From Bog-473 sp963730395 (lineage in GTDB: Bacteria; Actinomycetota; Acidimicrobiia; Acidimicrobiales; RAAP-2): 64,000 nt of DNA. The notes beneath the pieces were generated by a model. It ran no database searches. It worked only from the letters and a program-made list of their open reading frames with translations, and had not been told where the DNA came from. The translations under genes and the position numbers were made by a program. Below, piece after piece: positions 25,567 through 33,831 of the stretch. Positions within the stretch are counted from its first letter, which is position 1. Every line of letters starts with the position of its first letter. The DNA is taken from the NCBI GenBank assembly GCA_963730395.1, contig CAVSSK010000018.1, positions 62,001 through 126,000 of the forward strand, given 5' to 3'.

Positions 25567-27050
25567 GTGTGCAAGCTCCGAGCCTGGCTCGTCGCAGCCC
25601 GGTCTACCTAGCGGCCGACCGGTCACGTGTGGTGACCCGCCTGTTCGTTCCGGGGCACGAGGGTTTCGACCACCAAGAGTCCCGGTCCTCTGCGGTCTTG
25701 CGACGCGTCTTGGAGCTATCGGACGATGAGGTGCAGCGAAGCTACGACGACGTGCTCGAGCGCTTCGAGGGCCGACATCATGGCTTGACCGAAACGTTCC
25801 TCCGGCACGCCGACGAGCTCTCCGATCGCCTCGACCCAGAACGCCAACTCTCACTGACTCGTCGCCTGTTGCTTGGGGCCACGTTCACGAGTGAATACGC
25901 CGTTGAGGGTGCCGCTCTATGCAATCCGAGCATGGTGATGCACCCTGACCAGACCGGGGTCAGCCGCGGCAGACAGCGGTTCGTCATGAGTGTCCGGGCT
26001 ATCGGCGAGGGCCACAGCTCCTCCATCGGCTTCCGGACGGGGACGATCACCGGATCTGGTGACGTCGACCTCGATCCGACTCCGACCTTTGCCACGAAGG
26101 GAGGCCGCGACGGAGCGATGTACGAGGCAGAGCTATTCAAAGCAGAACTCCGTCGGCTCCGTGGAGGCGGTGATGATGCTGACTACGTCCTAGATCACCT
26201 CGGGCCGAGGTTCACGGAAGCCGAGATGGAGGAAAGGCTCAGCATCCTCGAGGATCACGTCGCCACTCGAAAACAGGCGAAGAGGACTGTCGGCCTCATG
26301 CGCAGGATTGCCGAACGGAGCTACAGCATTCGATTCGAAGCCGGCACACCGCTGAGTGAGCAGGTGCTCATGCCCGCGATGAGTGCCGAATCGAAAGGAA
26401 TGGAAGACGCACGGTTCGTGCGGTTCGTCGAACACGACGGAAGCGTGACCTTCTACGCGTCTTACACGGCCTACAACGGCACCGACATCGGCCAGCAATT
26501 ACTGGAAACCAAGGACTTTGTGCACTTCGCCTCCTCACCGATGGTTGGGGTGGCCGCGGCCAACAAGGGCCTCGCTATCTTCCCGCGCCGGATCAAGGAC
26601 CGCTTCACCGCTCTCTCGCGAAGTGATCGAGAGTCGAACACGATCGCATACTCGGAGAATCCACGCCGTTGGGAAAACGGATTGCCATGCCAGACACCTA
26701 CGACATCATGGGAGGTAGTTCAACTCGGCAATTGCGGATCTCCGATCGAAACAGACGCCGGCTGGCTGGTACTCACCCATGGGGTTGGTCCGATGCGCAC
26801 CTACAACATCGGGGCAATTTTGCTCGACCTCGAAGACCCCACACGGATCCTGGGCCGGCTGCCCGAACCGCTCCTCAGCCCTGCTCACGACGAGCAGGAC
26901 GGCTACGTGCCAAACGTGGTCTATTCCTGCGGTGCGCTCCTCCACGCAGGCATCCTGGTCATTCCCTATGGGATCGGCGACTCTGCAATCGGATTCGCGA
27001 CGGTGCCCCTCGACGAGCTCCTCGCATCACTTCGATCCGTTCCCGACTGA
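25563..27050 (+). CDS. GH130-family glycoside phosphorylase or hydrolase
   Basis: A 495-residue protein with the GH130 five-bladed beta-propeller. The motifs ALCNPSMVMHPDQ, SKGMEDARFVRFVEHDGSVTFYASYTAYNG and LPCQTPTTSWEVVQLGNCGSPIETDAGWLVLTHGVG follow the order seen in beta-mannoside phosphorylases. GH130 enzymes cleave beta-1,2- or beta-1,4-mannosides by phosphorolysis or, in some subfamilies, hydrolysis. The N-terminal 120 residues are longer than in the shortest members. It starts at GTG 25563. The neighbours are two glycosyltransferases, so it may turn over a mannoside made by the same cassette. Confidence 0.85.
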   Translation: MSVQAPSLARRSPVYLAADRSRVVTRLFVPGHEGFDHQESRSSAVLRRVLELSDDEVQRSYDDVLERFEGRHHGLTETFLRHADELSDRLDPERQLSLTRRLLLGATFTSEYAVEGAALCNPSMVMHPDQTGVSRGRQRFVMSVRAIGEGHSSSIGFRTGTITGSGDVDLDPTPTFATKGGRDGAMYEAELFKAELRRLRGGGDDADYVLDHLGPRFTEAEMEERLSILEDHVATRKQAKRTVGLMRRIAERSYSIRFEAGTPLSEQVLMPAMSAESKGMEDARFVRFVEHDGSVTFYASYTAYNGTDIGQQLLETKDFVHFASSPMVGVAAANKGLAIFPRRIKDRFTALSRSDRESNTIAYSENPRRWENGLPCQTPTTSWEVVQLGNCGSPIETDAGWLVLTHGVGPMRTYNIGAILLDLEDPTRILGRLPEPLLSPAHDEQDGYVPNVVYSCGALLHAGILVIPYGIGDSAIGFATVPLDELLASLRSVPD

Positions 27051-27083
27051 CTCGGGTTTCCCGGCCAACGATAGGAGAACACC

Positions 27084-27215
27084 GTGCCTGATAGATCACC
27101 GCAGAAACCAGCAGGAAAGAAGCCCGGCAGATCCCTAAAGGAGAAAAGAGGCGCAAAGAAGGAGAAGCGAGAGGAGCGGAACAAGAAGGCTGACCGCCTG
27201 GGGTCGGGGCGCTGA
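27084..27215 (+). CDS. Small lysine-rich protein, 43 aa
   Basis: The reading frame from GTG 27084 encodes 43 residues, about half of them Lys, Arg or Glu (KKPGRSLKEKRGAKKEKREE). AGGAGA lies six bases before the start. The gene is 33 nt after GH130 and 7 nt before the second glycosyltransferase, so it is inside the operon. The charge suggests a nucleic-acid or ribosome contact or a charged helix, but no family is recognised. Confidence 0.7.
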   Translation: MPDRSPQKPAGKKPGRSLKEKRGAKKEKREERNKKADRLGSGR

Positions 27216-27222
27216 AGGCCCG

Positions 27223-28296
27223 GTGCGCATTGCGGTACTCGCACCGATTGCCTGGCGTGTCCCACCGCGCCACTACGGACCGTGGGAGCTCTTTGCCTCG
27301 CTCCTGACCGAGGGACTCGTATCCCGAGGTCACGACGTGACGCTCTTCGCCACCGGAGATTCCGACACGTCGGCTCGCCTGTCCAGCGTAATCCCCCGAG
27401 GTTGGTCGGAGGACGCAAGCATCGACCCGAAAGTTGCCGAGTGCCTGCACATCTCTGAGGTCTTCGAGCGGGCGTCCGAGTTCGACATCATCCACAACAG
27501 CTTCGACTTTCTACCGCTTACCTACTCCGGGCTGATTCCGACTCCGGTCGTCACAACGATCCATGGCTTCTCTTCGCCCCAGATTGTGCCGGTGTACGCC
27601 AAGTACAACCACGAGACGTTCTACGTCGCGATCAGCGATGCTGACAGGAACCCTGCTCTCGGCTACGCGGCCACGATTCATCACGGAATAGACACCGGAG
27701 CCTTCACGTTCGCTCCGGACCCTGGCTCCTACCTGGCATTCTTCGGACGTGTCCATCCGGACAAGGGCGTGGTTGCCGCGATCGATGCCGCAGAGGCATC
27801 GGGAATCCCACTTCGAATTGCTGGAATCATTCAAGACGAGGCGTATTTCGAGCGCGAGGTTGTGCCGCGCCTTGACGGGGACCGAGTCCAGTTCATGGGA
27901 CCTGTCGCGGCGGAGGATCGCTCATCCTTCTTGGGAGGTGCCGTGGCTCTCCTCCACCTGATCGATTTTGACGAGCCGTTCGGATTCTCGGTCGTTGAGG
28001 CCATGGTGTGTGGCACACCGGTGATCGCCTTCGACCGAGGATCCATGACGGAACTCATCATCGACGGCGTAACGGGTTCTGTGGTGTCTGACGTCCGTTC
28101 GGCAGCCGCGGCAATTGCGCAAGTGGATCAGCTCGACCGACAGACTGTTCGAGAATTAGCCGTCCAGCGGTTCAGCAGCGGCCGCATGGTCGATGAGTAC
28201 GTCGATGTCTACCGACACGCAATTGCGGAACACGCTCGGCGATCGTCTTGCCGACCAGTCAACGTCGCCACCGATCATTCATCCCCCAGACGCTGA
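27223..28296 (+). CDS. Glycosyltransferase, GT4 type
   Basis: A 357-residue GT-B transferase. The N terminus reads MRIAVLAPIAWRVPPRHYGPWE, the acceptor loop includes DIIHNSFDF, and the donor domain has YLAFFGRVHPDKGVVAAIDAA, then DFDEPFGFSVVEAMVCGTPVIAFDRGSMTELI, where the EPFG-x6-E motif binds the nucleotide sugar. It starts at GTG 27223. It is the last gene of the cassette; the spacing of only 7 nt from the small basic gene supports co-translation. The donor is unknown; GDP-mannose is plausible from the GH130 neighbour. Confidence 0.88.
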   Translation: MRIAVLAPIAWRVPPRHYGPWELFASLLTEGLVSRGHDVTLFATGDSDTSARLSSVIPRGWSEDASIDPKVAECLHISEVFERASEFDIIHNSFDFLPLTYSGLIPTPVVTTIHGFSSPQIVPVYAKYNHETFYVAISDADRNPALGYAATIHHGIDTGAFTFAPDPGSYLAFFGRVHPDKGVVAAIDAAEASGIPLRIAGIIQDEAYFEREVVPRLDGDRVQFMGPVAAEDRSSFLGGAVALLHLIDFDEPFGFSVVEAMVCGTPVIAFDRGSMTELIIDGVTGSVVSDVRSAAAAIAQVDQLDRQTVRELAVQRFSSGRMVDEYVDVYRHAIAEHARRSSCRPVNVATDHSSPRR

Positions 28297-28494
28297 CCCG
28301 TTCCGGACGACCGGATGCCCAAGCCTCGGCAGGAGCCCCGTCAATCCAAATTTGGCAATCGAATGGGCGTTAACGGCAAGACAGCAGGTACGACCAGGGC
28401 TCGAGCTCAGGGGCACTGAGGCGGATGGGCAGGCGGGCCGGACAGATCAGATGGGCCATCGCGAGGGTGACTCATGACCATGGTGTGCGACGGG

Positions 28495-29757
28495 TCAGAC
28501 TGTCCCGATCCCTGCGGCCTCATTGCGGGAGCGCCACTGCGCACGGGACATGCGAGTCACGTCAACATCGCGTGCGACGCCGCGCAAAGCGCCGACCGTC
28601 GCCTGCTCCTTCCCCGTGTGCGCGAACGGGTCCCAACCGTAGAACCGGCACGCGTTCTCCCATGTGATCATGTGGATCTCCTCGTCCGTGCACCCTGCCT
28701 CCTGAAACTCCTTCCAGGCGAACTCGGGCGACTCGGGCCACGTGGTGTCGGTGTGGGGGTAGTCGCACTCCCAGGCGATGTTCTCGATGCCGATGCGGTC
28801 CCGCAGCCGCAGACCCGACGGGTCCGTGATGTAGCAGGCCAGGATGTGGTCACGAAACACCTCCGACGGCAGCTTCCCGCCGAAGTCACTGTGGAGCCAC
28901 TCCTGGTTCATGAAGTGCCGGTCGATCCGATCGAAGTAGAACGGGATCCAGCCAATCCCACCTTCCGACAGGGCTACCTTGAGGTCCGGGAATTGCCGAA
29001 GCGTGGGGCCAAAGAGCAGATCCTGCGCGGTGATGGCACTGATCTGGCAGGCGAGCACCATGAGGTGGTCGACCGGCGCTTCCTCCGGCTTCCGGATCAC
29101 CGCGAACCCGGCCCCGATGTGGAGCGAGAGCACCATGTTCTCCTCGCTCAACGCAGCGAGCATCGGGTCCCAGTAGCCGGAAAGGAAGCTGGGAAACCCC
29201 TGCACGTGGGGCGTTTCGAGGAAGCTGATGGACCGGCAGCCCTTCTTGGCGATGCGGCGGACTTCGGCGACGGCGGCGGCGACGTCCCACATCGGCACGA
29301 TGCCGAGCGGGATGAAGCGGCCAGGGTAGGCCCCACACCATTCGTCAATGGCCCAGTCGTTGTAGGCCTGGAGCATGACGAGCGCGATCTCCTTGTCGCG
29401 TGACTCGGCGAACGTTCGTGCGTTCCACCCCGCCATGGTGGGAAAGCACATGGAGCCCAGCACGCCGTTGGCGTTCATATCGCGCACTCGCTCGTGAACG
29501 TCGAAGCACCCCGGCCGCAGCTCGGAGTACGTACCGGGGTTGAAGCCCCACTCCTCGGAGGGCCAGCCCACAGTGGCGGCCATCCCGAAGGACGTGCTGG
29601 TCTTCTCGCCTTGGAAGACCCATTGGTCGATGCCGTCCTCATGGACGACCCTCGGAGCGTCACTGAGCCACTTCTTCGGAACGTGGTTCTCGAACATGTG
29701 TGGAGGCTCGATCATGTGGTCGTCGATGCTGACCAGGATCATCTCGTCCAGATTCAT
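28495..29757 (-). CDS. Amidohydrolase_2 family (decarboxylase-like) protein
   Basis: A 420-residue metal-dependent amidohydrolase of the ACMSD-like group. The N-terminal metal motif is SIDDHMIEPPHMFENHVP, and the C-terminal acidic ligand is in ENIAWECDYPHTDTTWPESP. ACMSD-like enzymes are mostly decarboxylases or hydratases of cyclic or aromatic acids. I place the start at ATG 29757 because GGAGGAG lies eight bases before it; the frame opens further up. It is 13 nt downstream of the LLM oxidoreductase frame and is probably co-transcribed with it. Confidence 0.88.
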   Translation of the reverse strand: MNLDEMILVSIDDHMIEPPHMFENHVPKKWLSDAPRVVHEDGIDQWVFQGEKTSTSFGMAATVGWPSEEWGFNPGTYSELRPGCFDVHERVRDMNANGVLGSMCFPTMAGWNARTFAESRDKEIALVMLQAYNDWAIDEWCGAYPGRFIPLGIVPMWDVAAAVAEVRRIAKKGCRSISFLETPHVQGFPSFLSGYWDPMLAALSEENMVLSLHIGAGFAVIRKPEEAPVDHLMVLACQISAITAQDLLFGPTLRQFPDLKVALSEGGIGWIPFYFDRIDRHFMNQEWLHSDFGGKLPSEVFRDHILACYITDPSGLRLRDRIGIENIAWECDYPHTDTTWPESPEFAWKEFQEAGCTDEEIHMITWENACRFYGWDPFAHTGKEQATVGALRGVARDVDVTRMSRAQWRSRNEAAGIGTV

Positions 29758-29770
29758 ATCGTGCTCCTCC

Positions 29771-31192
29771 TCAATCACCATGTGAAGACGCGAAACTCAC
29801 CTTGTGAAGACGCCCGAACCAATCCCATCCGCGCACCGTAGAGGCCTGTGTCGTTGGACATCGGTGCCGATCTCCTATGCGTTGTTCGCTAGAAACCAGA
29901 CACAAGGCGTGTGTCAGATTGACTGTGCGATTTCCTGCGAATGCCGAGCTGTCGCGATTGCACCATTGCGATTCTCCTCGATGCAGAGTCGACGCACAAA
30001 CCACCGGCCCGACGGCAATCACGAACCCCGCCGGCGGCCATCTGCCTCGCGACATTTGGCAATCCGACAGGCAATCGATCGAGGCTGCTGGATGGCTCCT
30101 GGGGGCGAATGGCCGGCGGCTCACTTTGGATCCACCGTCATCTCGGCGTTTGCGATGGGCGATCCTGTTTGACGCGCACGAGGGGCTGCCGAAGTCGAAT
30201 TCGGCCACCACCTCCGCCAGGGTCTCCTCGCCGATGACGTATGGGGTGTAGAAGCCGACCCGATCGACGTGGTCCCCGAATCGGTCGACGATGTCGCAGG
30301 CCACATCCTTGGGCGAGCCCACCGCGGCGAGAGCAGCGAGAATGTCGTCATCGATGAGACTGGGCATCTCGTCCCAACGCCCCGATTTGGAGAGCTCGTT
30401 GAGCTCGGGTTGGAGATCCCCCCATCCCTCGCACTCGAGGACGGGGCGGTACGCCGGGGTGGAGGCGTAGAAGGAGAGCAGCCACCGACCGGCCGTTCGG
30501 GCGGTTTCCACCTCCTCCTCCGTCCGTCCACAGCAGACGATGACCTCACCGGTAACGATGAGGGACGAACGGTCTCGGCCTCCGCGTGCCAGTCCTTCGT
30601 CGATGGCAGGAACGCTGCGAGAGGCGAAGTGATTGGCAGTGTTGAACGGCATCAGCAGCACACCATCGGCTACTTCGGATGCCAGGCGGACCATCTGTGG
30701 TCCGAGCCCGCCGATGGCGATGGGTGGCGGGCCGTATGGGTTGGGCCCGGGATTGAACAAGGGAGGCATCAGGGTGTGCGACCAGAAATCGCCGCGGAAC
30801 TCCAGCGGGGCACCGGTCTCCCATGTGGCGAAGATGGCCCGCAGGGCAGCGACGAACTCGCGCATGCGGGCAACGGGGCGTTCAAACGAGGCGCCGTACC
30901 GCTTCTCCACCTGAGCCCTGATCTGGGAACCGAGACCCAGGCTGAACCGCCCGCGGGAGAGAAGCTGGAGGTCGTAGGCCTGATGGGCCAGTTGCACCGG
31001 GTTGCGCGGGAACGCGATGGCCACGTTGGTGGCCAGCTCCAGGGTCGTGGTGGCACCGGCGGCCAGGATCAGCGGAGTGAAGACGTCATGAGGCCCCTCG
31101 AACGTGAAAGCCCCGTCCACTCCCAGTCCCTCGAGCCGGCGGGCGTGGGCGGGAGCGTCCTCCAGCCCGGCCAACATCGTGTCGATCTTCAT
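29771..31192 (-). CDS. LLM-class F420-dependent oxidoreductase (TIGR03617-like), extended C terminus
   Basis: A luciferase-like flavin/F420-dependent oxidoreductase. The barrel reads MKIDTMLAGLEDAPAHARRLEGLGVDGAFTFE, TNVAIAFPRNPVQLAHQAYDLQLLSRGRFSLGLGSQI and PIAIGGLGPQMVRLASEVADG. The start at ATG 31192 follows GGAGG at five bases. The family usually ends near residue 330; here about 135 residues follow without domain character (Cys, Arg and Ser rich). The added tail, about 30170 down to 29771, looks like translated intergenic DNA, so a lost stop or an indel near 30170 is likely. The pairing with an amidohydrolase suggests a catabolic unit. Confidence 0.85.
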   Translation of the reverse strand: MKIDTMLAGLEDAPAHARRLEGLGVDGAFTFEGPHDVFTPLILAAGATTTLELATNVAIAFPRNPVQLAHQAYDLQLLSRGRFSLGLGSQIRAQVEKRYGASFERPVARMREFVAALRAIFATWETGAPLEFRGDFWSHTLMPPLFNPGPNPYGPPPIAIGGLGPQMVRLASEVADGVLLMPFNTANHFASRSVPAIDEGLARGGRDRSSLIVTGEVIVCCGRTEEEVETARTAGRWLLSFYASTPAYRPVLECEGWGDLQPELNELSKSGRWDEMPSLIDDDILAALAAVGSPKDVACDIVDRFGDHVDRVGFYTPYVIGEETLAEVVAEFDFGSPSCASNRIAHRKRRDDGGSKVSRRPFAPRSHPAASIDCLSDCQMSRGRWPPAGFVIAVGPVVCASTLHRGESQWCNRDSSAFAGNRTVNLTHALCLVSSEQRIGDRHRCPTTQASTVRGWDWFGRLHKVSFASSHGD

Positions 31193-31292
31193 CAGAGCCT
31201 CCAATAGTGTCGCGCCCGTACGCATGGCGGGCTAGCAGGGACTCCGCATTCGGCCTTTCCCTCATACGCCGCCCTGGTCGCGCCCTATTCAC

Positions 31293-31763
31293 TCATCCCC
31301 ACTGGCCAGGCTCATAGTCACCCGCGGGCTGGCGGGTGGTCACGTTCATACGGTTGTAGGCGTTGATGAGGGCGATGAGGCACACCAGTGCGCCGAGCTG
31401 CTCGTCGTCATAGTGCTTGGCCGCGTTCGCCCAGGCTTCGTCGGAGACGCCGCCGGTGTCCGCGAGGCGGGTACCTTGCTCGGTGAGTTCTAGAGCGGCC
31501 TTCTCAGGCTCGTCAAAGACTGTCGCATCGCGCCAGGCGGCGACCAGGTGAAGTCGCACAGCGCTTTCTCCGCCATGCTCGGCGTCCTTCGTGTGCATGT
31601 CGAGGCAGCCGGAACACCCGTTTATCTGGCTGGCCCGGATCTTCACCAGTTCCTGCGTCGCGGCCGGCAACCTCGAATCGGTTACGACCGCGCCAGAAGA
31701 GTTGAGGTACTTGACGAATTTCACGGCTGTGGCATTGTCATAGGGGTTGAGTCGGGCATCCAC
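31293..31763 (-). CDS. AhpD-like carboxymuconolactone decarboxylase family protein
   Basis: The 156-residue protein has the AhpD-type helical fold with the redox CxxC and proton-relay histidine in QINGCSGCLDMHTKDAEHGG. Preceding helices (LPAATQELVKIRASQ) and a final helix (LGALVCLIALINAYNRMNV) are typical. Members reduce peroxides or act as alkylhydroperoxidase partners. It starts at ATG 31763 and lies 100 nt upstream of the LLM gene on the same strand. It may protect against peroxide made by the flavin enzyme. Confidence 0.9.
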   Translation of the reverse strand: MDARLNPYDNATAVKFVKYLNSSGAVVTDSRLPAATQELVKIRASQINGCSGCLDMHTKDAEHGGESAVRLHLVAAWRDATVFDEPEKAALELTEQGTRLADTGGVSDEAWANAAKHYDDEQLGALVCLIALINAYNRMNVTTRQPAGDYEPGQWG

Positions 31764-32057
31764 GGTGATCTCCTTCCGTCTTGTGGTCCACGACCTCTAT
31801 GACCCTTCAGCACGACGAGATGTGACAGATGGACGTCGAAGCGGGCCCGGTCGCAAGCGAACGCGCCGCGCCTTGAGGCATGTCATGGAGGCGGCCAAGG
31901 CTCGCGGCCCCGTGGGAGATGCTCGCACCGATGCATCGTGCCGGCCTCGCCGGGACAGGTCGGGCATCGTGGTTGGTCAGGCGGGCCCGATGACCCAGTT
32001 GACCTGAAGAACACGAGCCGCAATGCTCGGCACCCAGCACGATCGAGAGGAGGAACC
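31764..32057. other. 294-bp divergent intergenic region
   Basis: It separates the minus-strand AhpD gene from a small plus-strand gene and must hold both promoters. No convincing boxes or palindromes were found. AGGAGG at about 32047-32053 serves the downstream gene. Confidence 0.4.
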
Positions 32058-32354
32058 GTGGCCGAATATATCCAGATCGTCGAGTACGAGTCGGACGATA
32101 TCGACGCAGTGATCAGGGCCGCGAACAGCGTCCCGGTTCCCGGCGATGTACCCAAGCCGACATCGGTGATCGTGGTGCGCGATCGAGACCGTCCAGGCAC
32201 GTACGCGACAATCCTTCGCTTCAACTCCTACGAAGACGCGATGCGCCACTCCGAGAGTGACGCGACTCATGAGCGCATCGCCCAGATCGGTCCGCTCATG
32301 AAGGGCGACACCCGCTTTTACAACCTCGACGTTCTTAACGAGACGAACCCATAG
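32058..32354 (+). CDS. Small ferredoxin-like (ABM-like) hypothetical protein, 98 aa
   Basis: From GTG 32058 the protein begins VAEYIQIVEYESDDIDAVI and contains SVIVVRDRDRPGTYATILRFNSYEDAMRHSE. This pattern of strand, helix and a second strand-helix resembles the alpha/beta ferredoxin-like fold of antibiotic monooxygenase and related domains, but no specific family is recognised. AGGAGG lies five bases before the start, which supports the GTG over the longer upstream frame. Confidence 0.65.
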   Translation: MAEYIQIVEYESDDIDAVIRAANSVPVPGDVPKPTSVIVVRDRDRPGTYATILRFNSYEDAMRHSESDATHERIAQIGPLMKGDTRFYNLDVLNETNP

Positions 32355-32401
32355 CACTGCGCTCACACGTACAAGTGTTCACGACGCTGACCCATCGGGG
32401 T

Positions 32402-32974
32402 TCAAGTTGCCACGATGGTTGCCGCGAGCGCCATCCGATGGTCCTTCGACCACGGTGGACCCAACGTTGCCCGCGGGCCGTACAGCACGTCGTCCGCTCG
32501 GTCGCCCAAGATGCAGGCGGCTTCGTCCTCAACGGATTTGAAGTTGGAGAAATGGACCCGCCATCCGCGTTCGTGTGCGAGTTCGGCCAGCACCTGGCAG
32601 TACATGACGGAGTCGGCGCGACTCTCATATGGAACGCGTCGTTGGACGGCGATGTCCACCGGAAAATCGGCCGGCCACGCTCGAAGCGACATCGAGACAA
32701 TCGGTTCGGGTAACGCGGCCGCAAGCTCGTCCAGTCTCGCCGACGATGCCCGGATGACCGACGTTCGAACGTCCGCCACCAACGCCGCCAGAGCGTCGTC
32801 ATCGAGAGGATCGGCCAATCGGTGAAGGGAGTGTGCGCCACCCATATGGTGGATCGGCGCCGCCGGCATACCCGGTTCGATCAACTCGATCCTCCGACGG
32901 TCCACGACCTTGTGGTCCGCCGAGGCCGTCACGACCACGGCCCAGCCGAGGTGATGGGCGATGCCGAGACGCAT
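32402..32974 (-). CDS. Conserved hypothetical protein, 190 aa
   Basis: The ATG at 32974 gives a compact protein with several polar motifs: MRLGIAHHLGWAVVVTASADHKVVDRR, MSLRAWPADFPVDIAVQRRVPYESRADSVMY and GPRATLGPPWSKDHRMALAA. The N-terminal strand-turn after GIAHHLGWA and the acidic residue pairs suggest an enzyme fold, but no family is recognised. It is codon-consistent with its neighbours. It stands alone between a small plus-strand gene and the GNAT gene. Confidence 0.55.
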   Translation of the reverse strand: MRLGIAHHLGWAVVVTASADHKVVDRRRIELIEPGMPAAPIHHMGGAHSLHRLADPLDDDALAALVADVRTSVIRASSARLDELAAALPEPIVSMSLRAWPADFPVDIAVQRRVPYESRADSVMYCQVLAELAHERGWRVHFSNFKSVEDEAACILGDRADDVLYGPRATLGPPWSKDHRMALAATIVAT

Positions 32975-33095
32975 GCCCCCGATTCTGCCCCAGCCCTACC
33001 CGAACGATGCCCAGAGCCCCGGGAGGAGGCGCCGAGGTGCCTGGAGCAGTCCGGCAAATCGGCTCGTCGATTCGTGAACCACTGCGCAGAGGAAA

Positions 33096-33590
33096 TCATG
33101 GAGGAGGTAGGCGGAGCCACTCATCCCAGCCGATATCGATGCCGATGAACCGGGGCTCGACGAAAGGCCAGTACTGCGAGACCCAGTGAGGAATGAGCAC
33201 GCTCAGCGATGAAGCCAGGGGGGTAGAGGCGAGATCGTCCACGACCCACCAGCTGATGTCGGCGTCAGCCCCGCTTCGTCCCGGCGGGTCGAGGTAGACG
33301 CATCCCGCGAGCCTCTTCTCCCCTTCGTCAAGTACGGCATAGTTGAACGATCGCCTGTCGACCATTTCGCGCTCGTGCCGTGCCAGATCAGCTCGATCTT
33401 CCTCGAAGGTCATCGACTCTGGTGGCCAGCTCCAGGCATCCCCAAAGATCGTCCAGAGCCGCTCCCTCGAACTCATGACCGCTGGATAGTCGATGTCGAC
33501 GTCCGATGCCCTGATGGGACGGAGATGATGCTCTGGAGGAACGAGGAGAACTTCGGGTGGCTCAAAGTCCGTTGGAAGCCAGTTCTGCAC
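33096..33590 (-). CDS. GNAT-like N-acetyltransferase
   Basis: The 164-residue protein follows the GNAT pattern: LRPIRASDVDIDYPAVMSS, then RRSFNYAVLDEGEKRLAGCVYLDPP (beta-4) and SWWVVDDLASTPLASSLSVLIPHWV. The canonical Q/RxxGxG/A acetyl-CoA loop is weak, so activity is not certain. The GTG at 33590 is chosen over the TTG at 33620 because GAGAGGAG lies five bases before it. Confidence 0.7.
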   Translation of the reverse strand: MQNWLPTDFEPPEVLLVPPEHHLRPIRASDVDIDYPAVMSSRERLWTIFGDAWSWPPESMTFEEDRADLARHEREMVDRRSFNYAVLDEGEKRLAGCVYLDPPGRSGADADISWWVVDDLASTPLASSLSVLIPHWVSQYWPFVEPRFIGIDIGWDEWLRLPPP

Positions 33591-33601
33591 GCCATCTCCT
33601 C

Positions 33602-33631
33602 TCAACGGTCGACGATTCAACGGTCGACGAT
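33602..33631 (+). repeat. Tandem 15-bp repeat
   Basis: TCAACGGTCGACGAT occurs twice in direct succession, each containing the palindrome GTCGAC. It lies just upstream of the GNAT start and could affect its expression or be a replication-slippage product. Confidence 0.8.
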
Positions 33632-33831
33632 GGAATCGGGATCTCGTCGCGGCACTCTACGGTGGCCCCGTTCGCTTGCGTCCTGAGTGGGTCGACACAA
33701 CGGGTCGGTGACGCCGCAGGGGCGCTCGTGTCGCCTGAGGTCTCAGGAAGGTTGAGCGAGACGGTAGTGACGACTCTGCCCGCTTTCAATCAGATCCCGT
33801 ATCTGGAAGGGGTGTCCAGATGTGACCCAAC

